Origin: CAWAND01 sp963727915
GTDB lineage: Bacteria; Chloroflexota; Anaerolineae; Anaerolineales; E44-bin32
DNA: 64,000 bases
Direction: 5' to 3'
Assembly: GCA_963727915.1 (NCBI GenBank)
Contig: CAVSID010000001.1
Location: 62,001 to 126,000, forward strand
Shown: positions 9,370 through 18,656 of the stretch, piece by piece
How the letters are laid out: each line of letters starts with the position of its first letter
Position numbering within the stretch: the stretch's first letter is position 1
Program-made: the position numbers and the translations under genes
Notes under the pieces: model-generated
What the model was told of the DNA's origin: nothing
What the model saw: only the letters and a program-made list of their open reading frames with translations
The model's database searches: none

Positions 9370-9942
9370 ATGATCCGGCGAGGGGGCGTCTTTGTAGCTG
9401 GCCTGTTCACAGGGCTGCTGGCGGCTGGATTGGTCATCCTTCTCACATCTCCAGACCGCGGACAACCTATCCAACTGCTCCCCCCGCCCTCCCCACGCCC
9501 GATGCGAGTGCACGTCTCAGGTGCGGTCGTTCAACCCGGCGTTTACACGATGCCGCGGGGCGCCATCGTCCAGGACGCGCTCAACGCCGCGGGCGGGCCA
9601 ATCGACGGGGCCGCCCTCGAGGCCGTCAATCTGGCCCAGCCTATCCAGGACGGACAGCGAGTTCTACTTTCCGAATCAAGCCGATCTGGCGGAATCCGGA
9701 GCCAGCGTCTTTCCGGCTGTCGTCGATTCTGGTGACGACGCCGGGGAGGTGAGATCGACCTGAATCAGGCAACCGCTCCCGACTTGGAGATGCTCCCCGG
9801 GATCGGCCCCAGCCTGGCTCAGAAGATCGTCGATTACCGCGATCAGCACGGCCCGTTCCAACGAGTGGAAGATCTGCTAGACGTGCCTGGGATCGGCCCC
9901 GCCAAACTGGAGGCGGTCAAGGACCTGGTCCTCGTCCGCTAA
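9370..9942 (+). CDS. comEA: ComEA-like DNA-binding competence protein (frame-broken)
   Basis: ATG 9370 follows GAGGGGGGAG. A membrane anchor (GVFVAGLFTGLLAAGLVILL) and a Pro-rich spacer precede an SLBB domain, MRVHVSGAVVQPGVYTMPRG. The frame shifts near 9660 and again near 9750. The final segment EIDLNQATAPDLEMLPGIGP and VEDLLDVPGIGPAKLEAVKD is a tandem helix-hairpin-helix, which binds double-stranded DNA. This anchor-SLBB-HhH order is ComEA, the surface DNA receptor of natural transformation. No comEC is seen in the window. Confidence 0.82.
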
Positions 9943-9970
9943 CCTCCATCCCGATCCGCCTCCCCTGGTT

Positions 9971-9986
9971 TGTGAAATCTATCACA
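9971..9986. promoter_or_regulatory. CRP/FNR-type palindrome, perfect TGTGA-N6-TCACA
   Basis: TTTGTGA-AATCTA-TCACAAT matches 13 of 14 consensus positions. Its centre is about 85 bp upstream of the predicted mutM transcription start. Confidence 0.72.
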
Positions 9987-10026
9987 ATGATCCAGCTGTG
10001 CCGGGGGCTATCCAACCAAGGGTGGA

Positions 10027-10056
10027 TTTTCAAGCCGATGGGCCCAAGGGTATAAT
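10027..10056 (+). promoter_or_regulatory. Predicted mutM promoter (TTTTCA-N18-TATAAT)
   Basis: A perfect TATAAT lies at 10051-10056, with a weak TTTTCA -35 at 10027-10032. The -10 box ends eight bases before the mutM ATG, so the transcript would be leaderless or nearly so, consistent with the lack of a ribosome-binding site. Confidence 0.5.
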
Positions 10057-10064
10057 CCCGTTCG

Positions 10065-10892
10065 ATGCCTGAATTGCCCGAGGTAGAGACCATCGTTCGG
10101 CACCTTCGACATGGCGCCAATGGCACACCTGGATTGCCGGGAAAGGCCATACTTCGTGTGCGCCTGAGCTGGCCCCGTCATGTGGCTGAACCGGGCCCGG
10201 AGGCGTTCCAACGACGGGTGGCCGGCCAAACCGTGCTCGATGTCAAGCGGCGCGGGAAGTATCTGGTCTTCCCCCTGTCCCAGGACACCATGCTCATTCA
10301 CCTGAAGATGAGCGGCGACCTGGTGATGACAGCCTCTGATTCCCCGGCTGAGCGGTATCAGCATACCGTGTTCGAACTCAGCGATGGCTGGGAGCTGCGA
10401 TTCAGCGACGCACGCAAGTTTGGGAAGATCTTCTTAATGGAAGATCCATCTCCCAAACTGGAATCACTCGGCCCGGAACCTCTCGATGACGATTTCACGG
10501 CTGCCTCCCTGGGTGAGCGGCTTCGCTCCCACCGCCGAGCCCTGAAACCCCTGCTGCTGGATCAGTCGTTTGTCGCCGGGTTGGGGAACATCTACGCCGA
10601 TGAAGCCCTTCACCTGGCCCACCTCCACCCGTTGCGCCGATCCGACGAGCTCTCAGATGCCGAAGTCAAAGCCCTGTGGAAGGGCATTCGCCAGACGCTG
10701 AGAAGCGGACTTGAGCACAACGGCGCCAGCATCGACTGGGTCTATCGAGGCGGGGATTTTCAGAACCACTTCCGTGTCTATCAGCGTGCCGGAGAGGCTT
10801 GCCCGGCATGCGGGACGACCCTGGTCCGCATCGTTGTCGCGCAGCGGGGAACGCACTTCTGCCCCACCTGCCAACCCGAGAGGCCCACATGA
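10065..10892 (+). CDS. mutM: Formamidopyrimidine-DNA glycosylase (Fpg/MutM)
   Basis: The 275-aa protein is full length for the family. After Met removal the N-terminus is PELPEVE, with the catalytic Pro and Glu. KRRGKYLVFPL and LIHLKMSGDL are the conserved nucleotide-flipping and helix-two-turn-helix regions. LLLDQSFVAGLGNIYADEAL precedes the C-terminal zinc finger CPAC...CPTC. It excises 8-oxoguanine and formamidopyrimidines and nicks the abasic site. Its TGA overlaps the ATG of the next gene (ATGA), indicating co-translation. A CRP-type site lies upstream. Confidence 0.95.
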   Translation: MPELPEVETIVRHLRHGANGTPGLPGKAILRVRLSWPRHVAEPGPEAFQRRVAGQTVLDVKRRGKYLVFPLSQDTMLIHLKMSGDLVMTASDSPAERYQHTVFELSDGWELRFSDARKFGKIFLMEDPSPKLESLGPEPLDDDFTAASLGERLRSHRRALKPLLLDQSFVAGLGNIYADEALHLAHLHPLRRSDELSDAEVKALWKGIRQTLRSGLEHNGASIDWVYRGGDFQNHFRVYQRAGEACPACGTTLVRIVVAQRGTHFCPTCQPERPT

Positions 10893-11710
10893 ACATCGAC
10901 AATCAGCTTCTCCTTGGCCTGGTCTTTATCACGGCTGGGATTGCCCTTGCCCTGCTGGCCTACGCCGTGCTCCTCAACCGCCGCAGCTCGGCCGATGGGG
11001 GCATGACCGGTGAGATCGACGCCGACCAAGCCGAAGAACCGGGTCAGGTCGACTTGGAACTGCCCACCCAGATAGGCGGCCAGCAAGACGCGCCGATTCC
11101 CGGCTTCGAGGAGCCCACCCGGCTGATACAGGAACCGGCGGCACCCCTTCCGCCCATCGAATTGACAGCGCCGAGCCAACCTGAGCCGACCCTGGAAGAA
11201 GCTGAAGGTCCTGAGCCACCGGTCGCCACGGTCCCCGCCGAAGCCGACGAATCCGGAACACCCGCTGCCCCGCCGGTATCGCTCTCTCGTGATCCGGAGA
11301 CCGGCAAGCTGAGTATCCAGGTCGGGGACCAGACGTTTGGCAGCATGAGCGAGTTGAAGAATGCACAGGCCTGGGAGCACATCGGCGGGCTCTTCGAGGA
11401 ACTGAACGCCTGGATGACGGTGGTGCCGCCTCAAACGCCCGTACCCCCTCGCCCACCCAGGACGGGAGGCGCCGAAACGACCAAGAAAGCCCCGGCGGCG
11501 CTTTCCATGGTCGATGAGATCAACGAGATTCTTGGCGAGAAACTCGCTTCGTCTGAGACTGCGCCTCAAGGCGTGCATATCGCCGAAGGTCCGGACGGTT
11601 CCATACGGGTGTTTATCGGGGTCCAGGGATACGCCATGGACCAGGTTCCGGACGAGGAAGTGCGCCGACTTATCCGGGAAGCGGTGCTAGAGTGGGAATC
11701 TCGCGCTTGA
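10889..11710 (+). CDS. Hypothetical membrane-anchored protein with Pro/Glu-rich middle
   Basis: The protein has about 273 aa and starts inside the mutM stop (ATGA). One N-terminal helix (LLLGLVFITAGIALALLAYA) is followed by a long acidic, Pro-rich low-complexity stretch (residues about 45-130). A compact C-terminal region contains VSLSRDPETGKLSIQVGDQT, GGLFEELNAWMTVVPPQTP and IRVFIGVQGYAMDQVPDEEV. No domain is recognised. Its coupling to mutM is probably organisational. It converges on the MBL gene, overlapping it by about 40 bp at the 3' ends. Confidence 0.7.
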   Translation: MNIDNQLLLGLVFITAGIALALLAYAVLLNRRSSADGGMTGEIDADQAEEPGQVDLELPTQIGGQQDAPIPGFEEPTRLIQEPAAPLPPIELTAPSQPEPTLEEAEGPEPPVATVPAEADESGTPAAPPVSLSRDPETGKLSIQVGDQTFGSMSELKNAQAWEHIGGLFEELNAWMTVVPPQTPVPPRPPRTGGAETTKKAPAALSMVDEINEILGEKLASSETAPQGVHIAEGPDGSIRVFIGVQGYAMDQVPDEEVRRLIREAVLEWESRA

Positions 11711-12560
11711 GCTCTTCGGCGGCTTGAATCTCTTCTAGCGTTAGCCGGCCGTCCTTCTCCCCAAGGCGGGCGACTGGGATGCGGGCATCATGCTGGAAGA
11801 ACAGCCACGCGCCGGTCTCCACCGCCCATCGCTGCCATTTCAATTTGGTCTTGACATTCTCCAGCGGCAGCACATCGTAGGCCGTCAACCAGGCCGTGCG
11901 AAGCATGTGCACAGCGAACGAGGCCATGTCAGCCAGAAACAGACCCTTCCAATCGCCCGATTCGAGCAGGATGGATTGGTGAGCGCGAGTGTGGCCGGGA
12001 GTCACCATACAGCGGATGTGTCGATCGAAGGTCGTGTCCCCGTGCAGAAGCTTGAGCTGGCCATCTCGCATGACGGGCCCGAAGTTCGATGCGAAGTAGG
12101 TGCCTCGCGTGCGCGCGTCCGGGTGGCTCGCCTGCACCCACTCCAGCCGCTGCACCCAATAGGTGGCCCTGGGGAAGGTCGCCGTCACTCGCTCGCCGGC
12201 GCCGCGAGTATTGCCGCCGCAGTGATCCCAATGTAGATGCGTGTTGATGACGTGATCGACATCCTCCGGGGCAACCCCCAAGCGAGCCAGATGCTGCACC
12301 AACCCCCCCGCCGAACGGTCGATCCCCCAGTTAGCGGCTTCCTTATCGGTCAGCTTCGACCCCAAGCCGGTATCTATTACGATCGTTTGCCCGTCAGATC
12401 GCACCAGCATGCAGGTCAAGCTTTGGGGGATCAGATTCGTGTCGTCCACTGGGACGTAGGCCCCGAACAGTGCCCGCGGCACCAGTCCAAACATCCCGCC
12501 TGGGTCCACGTGCGCCAGACCATCACTCAGGAGATGGACCTCAAGATCACCGAACTTCAT
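11670..12560 (-). CDS. MBL-fold metallo-hydrolase
   Basis: Starting at ATG 12560 (MKFGDLEVHLLSDGL), the protein is about 296 aa. The metal site THLHWDHCGGN is intact. A second histidine lies in RCMVTPGHTRAHQSILLE and an Asp in LFLADMAS, giving the full binuclear metallo-beta-lactamase ligand set. The spacing resembles the quorum-quenching lactonase/AttM-like subgroup, but I cannot assign the substrate. It is cytosolic, with no signal peptide. Confidence 0.85.
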   Translation of the reverse strand: MKFGDLEVHLLSDGLAHVDPGGMFGLVPRALFGAYVPVDDTNLIPQSLTCMLVRSDGQTIVIDTGLGSKLTDKEAANWGIDRSAGGLVQHLARLGVAPEDVDHVINTHLHWDHCGGNTRGAGERVTATFPRATYWVQRLEWVQASHPDARTRGTYFASNFGPVMRDGQLKLLHGDTTFDRHIRCMVTPGHTRAHQSILLESGDWKGLFLADMASFAVHMLRTAWLTAYDVLPLENVKTKLKWQRWAVETGAWLFFQHDARIPVARLGEKDGRLTLEEIQAAEELKREIPTLAPLPG

Positions 12561-12603
12561 TCTCACTGCCTTTGTCTGAGTCGGTCGGTCCCATTTTGGA
12601 CCA

Positions 12604-13605
12604 TCACGCCCCGGTTGGAAAGCCGAAGATCGTAGCCTCGAATTCGCGCTCAAAGTGCCGTTTCTGGCGCTCGGGCAGGAAGCTAGCCTGGACGCTTGCC
12701 AGGGTCAAGCCTCGCAGGGTTTCCAACGTGAGCCCCACCTGGTCCGCAGCCAAACGATACTCGTTTGTCAAGGTCCGCTCAAGCAACCCGGGCGCCCATG
12801 TGGCCAAGCCGACCTGCATGCCAGCCTGAATCATCCCCACCATTGGGTGCACGGGGTCGCTCGACCCCATCCCGATCGACCGCTCGGCGGAAAGGCAGAC
12901 GACCTGCGCCGGCCGATTTTGGCGAATCCACCCCATCGCATCCAAGCTGCGAAGGGCGGCGTTTCCGAAGGCAACTCTTGCCGGCGCCAGACGGGTCAAA
13001 CGGGGGAGGATCACGTCGGGGGAGATGTCGGGGGCCAGTTGCACCATGATGGGGAGGTCCGACGGCAGGTTGTCTGACAGTTGGTCGTCAGCCTCGGGCG
13101 GGTCGTCGGCCGCCAGACGAAGCACCACGCCGAGGATCCCGTCCCCCATCCGCTCCCGGACCCACCCCGCCATCTGAGCCAGGTCGTTGCGCGAGACGGA
13201 TGCAGCCACGCTGACCAGCCATCCGACTGTGGGGCGCCCTTCAGCAGGCAGCGCGCTCGAAGCGAGTGCCAGCGCGTCCAGTGCGCCTTCAATTGATCCG
13301 AGGGGGCCCGCCAGGGCCGCCGGTGAGACAGCCAGTTCTAGATGGGCGACGTTGTCTTTCCGGGCATCTTCCACCACGGCATGCAGGGCGGCCGCCAACC
13401 CACCGGATGCAGCCAGCCGGGTTTCGTTCTCCGCCATCTGCCGATCCAGCCTCGCCATTGAGCGGCGCTCGGCCCATGCTGTCCCGTTCGGCCCGCGATT
13501 TCCGGCTGTAGCGCCGGAGTTGAGCGCGCCCCCCAGGCGGCGGAAGAGGTCGACCTTAGGGAGGGCGTGCAATTCATCTGCGGTTGGAAGATGTGCGGCA
13601 GACAT
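12604..13605 (-). CDS. Adenosine-deaminase-like protein lacking metal ligands (probable pseudoenzyme)
   Basis: The protein has about 333 aa. The C-terminus is clearly of the adenosine/AMP deaminase family: DPVHPMVGMIQAGMQVGLAT, then EYRLAADQVGLTLETLRGLT and ASVQASFLPERQKRHFEREF. The N-terminus has LPKVDLFRRLGGALN where the family has LPKxDLHxHLxG, so both His metal ligands are replaced. The TDDP metal/catalytic motif is replaced by TWAP. With three signature sites lost, deamination is unlikely. The frame is unbroken over its whole length, which argues for a maintained non-catalytic role. The start could also be ATG 13620. Confidence 0.8.
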   Translation of the reverse strand: MSAAHLPTADELHALPKVDLFRRLGGALNSGATAGNRGPNGTAWAERRSMARLDRQMAENETRLAASGGLAAALHAVVEDARKDNVAHLELAVSPAALAGPLGSIEGALDALALASSALPAEGRPTVGWLVSVAASVSRNDLAQMAGWVRERMGDGILGVVLRLAADDPPEADDQLSDNLPSDLPIMVQLAPDISPDVILPRLTRLAPARVAFGNAALRSLDAMGWIRQNRPAQVVCLSAERSIGMGSSDPVHPMVGMIQAGMQVGLATWAPGLLERTLTNEYRLAADQVGLTLETLRGLTLASVQASFLPERQKRHFEREFEATIFGFPTGA

Positions 13606-13673
13606 GTGGAATTCCGGCATCCCGCTGGGCCGTACGGGACTGTGCCCCGCCGGCGAATGACGTAGGCTGGAGA

Positions 13674-16600
13674 TCAGTGTCGGCGGCGCTTGCGCCGGCG
13701 CTTGCCGGAGCTGTTGCCCGGCGAGGTCGATGGGCGCGCTGCCGCCGGAGAGGGAGCATCAGTGTTGGTCGGCGCCACGACGGATTGCACCTGCGCCACC
13801 GGCTGGGTTCGGAACAAACGCGAGACCACGCCGCTCCGGATGGACGCCAACAGGGCCTGGAACATATCGAACGCGCGGCTCTTGTATTGGACCAGCGGGT
13901 CGCGCTGGCCATAAGCTTCCAAGCCAATCGACGTACGCAAGGCCTCCATTTCCGTGAGGTAGTCCACCCACAATCGATCCCCGACAGAGAGGATCACTCC
14001 CCGGTAGGCTTCGGTCAGAATCGCCTGCCCAACGATGCGGACGATCTCATCGTGCATGCCCGTATCCAGCGCGCTGATCGGGCCGGAAGCCTCCAGCGAA
14101 GCATAGGCTTCGTCTCCCAGGCCACGCTTAAGGTTGCGGCGCAAGCGCGCATCCAGAGCATCGACACTGCTCCCCGAGACGCGCCGGAGTTCGGCTTCGC
14201 CAAGACTGCGGACCAGGGTATCTCGAGCTCCCGCAAGGTGCTCGAGCACCTCCTCGGTGATCGCCTCGGGTTCGCCTTCGCCAAGCAGGTTGGCGGCAGA
14301 AAACGCGTAGGAGAGCCTGGGGGTCACGGCCGAGACTTTCTGGTGTGTCCGCCGGTCGAACACCGTCTGCTGGGCATAACTGATGCGCACCAGCATCCTG
14401 GCCGCCTCGGCCTCGTCCACCGATCCCGCTTTACCGAGCGCAGCCTCGAGATCCCGGTTGATTTCATCCAGAGACGACTGGATCTTCTCCGTCCACACCT
14501 CTTCCAAACGAGCCTGGAGCTTGTCGGCTGCCTGATCCCAATCGATGGGGACCGACAGCGCATCCTGCAGGTTCAGGCCCTGCCCAATACGGCGCTCGAC
14601 CCCCTGGACCAAACCTGCCCACACGCGCATGCCCAGACTGGCCTCGACCAGTTCTGGGATTCGCTCTCGGAATGCCGTGGGATCAGCTGCGACTTGGGCG
14701 GCGCTGGCATCATCGCTTTCGATCTTCATCCCGGCGGCATGCTCGACGGCCTGAAATAACTGGCTTGCGCCGATCGCCGAACCGGTTTCTTCGGCTTCGA
14801 TCAAAGCACCGTCGATGGCCATCTCTGCCAGCTCGACCCGGCTGGCCACCTGTTCGTCCAGTCGCTCCACAGCACGGTCCAACTGCTCTTCAATAGCGCG
14901 TGATAGGTGTGCGTGTTGGGCCTTCATCGCCTCGGCGGCCAGGTCGAGCAGCGCCTGGTGCAGGTCCACCGGATCTTCAATTCCCTCCAGCTCATTCAAT
15001 AACAAACGAAGCATGTACGAAGGATAGGGATGGAGCGAATCGAGGTTCAGCGTCGGTTGGGTTTCCTCCAGCCAGGCCAGCAGCCTCCACGGCCCTCGGG
15101 ATCGGCCATGGCCATCGCTACATGCCCCTCGACCTCGACCTCGAGCATCTGGTCCACATCCTGAATCAGGTCGTCCTTGGAGAAGACCCGGTTGCGCTGG
15201 CCGTAGAAGATTTCTCGCTGCTTGTTGAGCACGTCGTCGTACTCGAGCAGGTGTTTACGGGTGTCGAAGTTTGCGCCTTCCACCCGGGTCTGGGCCTGTT
15301 CGATGGTACGGTCGACAATGCTGTGCGCGATGGGCACGGCGTCATCAATGTTCAGGCGCTGCATCAAGCCGCCCACCTGGGAACCGCCGAAGAGGCGCAT
15401 GAGTTCGTCTTCGAGGGACAGGAAGAACTGCGATGAACCGGGATCCCCCTGGCGGGCGGCGCGGCCGCGCAGCTGATTGTCGATGCGCCGTGACTCATGC
15501 CGCTCGGAGCCGATGACGTGCAAGCCTCCGGCCTCTCGAACCTGTTCGCCCTCGGCCATGAACTTGCGAAACAGCTCCATTTCCGAATCGTAGATTCCAA
15601 TCGAACTCAGGATCGGCCTTCTGCACGGCTGCCAGCCGCTCCTCCATCGTGAGGTGCTCTGGCTCGTCGATCCCTTCTCGCCTGAGCACCCGGCTAACCG
15701 CCCCCAGCACCTCTTCGGCCACTTCACCACCGAGTTTGATGTCCACCCCGCGCCCGGCCATGTTGGTGGCAATGGTTACCGCCCCCAGCGCGCCGGCATC
15801 GGCGATGATCCGCGACTCTTCGTCGTGTTTCTTGGCGTTCAACACGTTGTGCTGGATTCCGGCATTGAGCGCACTCTCCAGCCGCGGCAGATCATCGGCC
15901 CCGAGCTCCAGGATGCCCCCCAGGCGCTCGAGGTTCTCCGGCCGAGTGGGGTTCAGCGTCAAATCCAGATCACGGGCGAAACCGCGGAGCGTGCTCTTCT
16001 GGAGGCTGTCAAGCGATTCGAAGAGCGGGTCAAGCCCCTCGACTCGCATGCCGTCGTCAGAGATGTCATGCGCACGCATGTAGGCGTCGCGGATCAGAAG
16101 GGTCAGCGCCAGCGTCTCCAGGCTGTCGGCTCGGAGACGGCTCGAAAGCAGCTCGGACATTTCGACCGAGGTGGTGCCGACAAGCAGCGGCTGACCCTGG
16201 ACGTGTCGGGCGAGGATCTCGGTGACCACGGAGCGCAGCTTGGCCTCCTCCGTGCGATAGACGACATCCGGGTAGTCCTTGCGCCGCCAGAACACTGGTG
16301 CCTGCTCTTCATCGTCTGTGCGGGAATAGTAGTCGAATTTATTGCCGTCTTCCCGGTATTCGATCTCGACAAGATCGGTCTCGGGCAGCTGCGCGATGTA
16401 CTCCAGATTAGTCGGAAGCGGGGTGACATCCACCTTGTAGATCTTGTTGAATTCTTCGGCTTCGGTGACCGCCGTGCCGGTCATCCCTGCCAGCTTGTCG
16501 TACATCCGGAAATAGTTCTGCAGCGTGATCGTGGCGTAGGTGACGTTCTCCTGCCGGACCTTAACGCCTTCTTTGGCCTCCACGGCCTGGTGAAGCCCAT

Positions 16601-17690
16601 CCGACCAGCGCCGCCCGGCCATCAGCCGCCCGGTGAACTCGTCCACGATCACCACTCGCCCGCCCTGGACGACATAGTGCTTGTTGCGCTTAAAGAGATA
16701 CTCGGCCCGCATCGCCTGCTCAAGATGCCCCAGCAGCCTGGCTTGCTCAGGCGTGATGTCCTCCGGGCGATCTGGGTCGCGCAGCGGCATCCCCAGGATC
16801 TCCTCGACATGGTTCTCCCCGATCTCCGTCAGAGACACCGTCCGGTCGCGTTCGCTGATTTCGAAGTCTTCTGCGCGGAGCTGTTTGACCACCCGCGACA
16901 TCTGTTCGTACAGTGTGGGGTCCTCATGCGCCGGCCCTGAGATGATCAACGGTGTCCGGGCTTCGTCGATCAAGATGTTGTCAACCTCGTCCAGAATGGC
17001 GTAGTTGTGGCCGCGCTGGACTCTGGCGTCCAGGCTGTGGGCCATGTTGTCTCGCAGGTAGTCGAAGCCGAATTCGTTGTTGGTGCCATAGGTGATATCG
17101 GCGCGATAGGCCTCCACCCGGTCGACAATCTCGAGCTGGTGAATGTCTTCCTGGTTGGATTCCTTCTGAGGGTCGTAAAGGAAGGCCTTGCGCCCGTTTT
17201 CCGTGCGAGCGGCCTCTTGAAGCACGCCTACGCTCAGGCCGAGAAAGTGGAAAATGGGCCCCATCCAGCGGGCATCACGCCGGGCAAGGTAATCGTTGAC
17301 CGTCACCAGGTGGACCCCCTTGCCCTCCAGCGCGTTCAGATAGATGGGCATGGTGGCCACGAGCGTCTTGCCCTCGCCGGTCTTCATCTCGGCGATCTTG
17401 CCATCGTGAAGCACGATCCCGCCGATGAGCTGAACGTCAAAGTGCCGCAGCCCCAAGGTGCGGATCGCCACCTCACGGACGACTGCGAAGGACTCCGGCA
17501 ACAGGTCGTCGAGGCTCGCGCCCTCTTTCAACCGTCGTCTGAACTCGTCCGTTTTGCCCTTGAGCGCATCATCGCTGAGCGCCTGCATTTGCGGTTCAAG
17601 GGCATTGATCTCTTCGACGTCTGGGCCGTACTGCTCGATTTCGCGGCGGATGGGATCGCCGCCAATGATGCGTGTTAGTGTCTTTAACAT
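13674..17690 (-). CDS. secA: Protein translocase ATPase SecA, unusually long, frame-broken
   Basis: The protein is about 1,338 codons, versus roughly 850-1,000 usually. Walker A is AEMKTGEGKT; the DEAD box reads ILDEVDNILIDEARTPLIIS; motif VI lies in IDNQLRGRAARQGDPG. Frames break near 15600 (after QKADPEFD, resuming YDSEMELFRKFMAEGEQ) and near 15090 (resuming LAWLEETQPTLNLDSLHPYP). There is an insertion of roughly 80 residues in NBD2 between TTSVEMSELLSSRL and GIQHNVLNAKKH, and another of about 60 after MAGRGVDIKLGG. The C-terminus ends SGKRRRKRRRH and lacks the cysteine-rich SEC-C zinc motif. It drives preprotein export through SecYEG. Confidence 0.92.
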
Positions 17691-17698
17691 AGGCGCGA

Positions 17699-17707
17699 AT
17701 TATAGCA
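17699..17707 (-). promoter_or_regulatory. Predicted extended -10 promoter of secA
   Basis: On the minus strand the sequence is TGC-TATAAT, an extended -10 element with a perfect hexamer. No good -35 is visible. The hexamer ends eight bases before the secA ATG, again implying a leaderless transcript, as at mutM. Confidence 0.5.
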
Positions 17708-17799
17708 TAGCGACCCTTCGCCTTGACTTGGCTTGCGGCCGGCTTCTATACTCTGCGAGCTGGCTGGCGGCCTGCGGCGCCACCCGCGAGAGGGTTCCT

Positions 17800-18333
17800 A
17801 TGGGTGAAATTCTTCACAAACTATGCAGGGGCATGGCGTTGGGGATGGTCGGCTTGGCCCTAGCAGCCTGCGGCGAAGCCCCAACCAGCACCCACCGCGC
17901 CGGACTGGTGGTCGTGCACGGAGACGGCACCGTCCTGACAGCGTGCGTGGACTTCACCCGGACGCAGATTAGCGGACTAGAGTTACTCGACCGATCCGGG
18001 CTCGACTACCGGCTGGACGCCACCAACCCGATGGGCGCACTGGTTTGCAGGGTGGGCTCCGAAGGTTGCGACTATCCCGCCCAGACCTGTCTCTGCCAAT
18101 GTTCGCTGGGGCAGGCGTGCCGCTACTGGGCCTATTTCAACCGGCCGGCCGGCTCGGATTGGGTATATTCCGTCTCCGGGACCAGCAGTCAGCAAGTGCA
18201 CGATGGTGATGTAGAAGCCTGGGTGTGGCTTGCGGGGGACGAGACCACGCAAACGGTGCCGCCCGAGCTGACGAAACTGAGTTACGACCGAATATGCGGA
18301 GCGCTGCCATCCGCCACCGGCGCTTCGCCTTGA
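17800..18333 (+). CDS. Secreted lipoprotein with DUF4430-like domain
   Basis: The protein has about 177 aa. The signal peptide is MALGMVGLALAACGE, with a lipobox LAAC. The mature part has GLELLDRSGLDYRLDATNPM, a Cys-rich middle (CRVGSEGCDYPAQTCLCQC), then AYFNRPAGSDWVYSVSG and VHDGDVEAWVWLAGD. The final W-Y-S-V-x-G ... DGD-x-x-x-W-x pattern resembles DUF4430/transcobalamin-like beta-grasp domains, which bind ligands at the cell surface in cobalamin-uptake contexts. Ligand binding is not shown here. An imperfect CRP-like palindrome overlaps the start codons and may be coincidental. Confidence 0.7.
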   Translation: MGEILHKLCRGMALGMVGLALAACGEAPTSTHRAGLVVVHGDGTVLTACVDFTRTQISGLELLDRSGLDYRLDATNPMGALVCRVGSEGCDYPAQTCLCQCSLGQACRYWAYFNRPAGSDWVYSVSGTSSQQVHDGDVEAWVWLAGDETTQTVPPELTKLSYDRICGALPSATGASP

Positions 18334-18357
18334 CCTGCGGTGGGGGACCGTTAGAAT
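18330..18357 (+). promoter_or_regulatory. Predicted promoter of tRNA-Leu (TTGACC-N16-TAGAAT)
   Basis: TTGACC at 18330-18335 and TAGAAT at 18352-18357 sit just upstream of the tRNA and overlap the stop codon of the preceding lipoprotein gene. Confidence 0.6.
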
Positions 18358-18366
18358 AGGCAAACC

Positions 18367-18450
18367 GGGGCGGTGGCGGAATTGGCAGACGCCGGGGACT
18401 TAAAATCCTCTGCTCGCAAGAGCGTGTGGGTTCGACTCCCACCCGCCCCA
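18367..18450 (+). tRNA. tRNA-Leu, anticodon UAA
   Basis: The 84-nt class II tRNA has a GGGGCGG/CCGCCCC acceptor stem, D-loop AATTGGCAGAC, anticodon TAA at 18401-18403 in loop CTTAAAA, a variable arm TGCTCGCAAGAGCG and T-arm GTGGGTTCGACTCCCAC. The discriminator is A and CCA is not encoded. It reads the UUA leucine codon. Confidence 0.97.
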
Positions 18451-18656
18451 TTGAAGCCGCATCGATCCGATTGCGCACCTCAATATGTGCTGCCTGCAAA
18501 CTAGGCCTCAAGCGGACCGAGCGTATCACCCATTCGCGGACACGGCCCAAAGGATGTCTTGCGCCCATGGAGCAGTTTCTCAACCTCGAGCCCTGGGGGC
18601 GGTTCGGCGGTAGAATGCAGGCAACCTCGCCTTCGCCGTCCTCACGGGAGGCCCCC

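Noticed and set aside
15654..16940. Long plus-strand open frame of over 400 codons
   Set aside because: It lies entirely opposite secA, whose motifs are unmistakable. High GC and codon bias make long antisense frames common here; similar cases oppose folP, pdhAB and the KimA-like gene.
17803..17818. GGTGA-N6-TCACA palindrome-like sequence
   Set aside because: It overlaps the first codons of the lipoprotein gene and lacks the flanking TT; not counted in the regulon.
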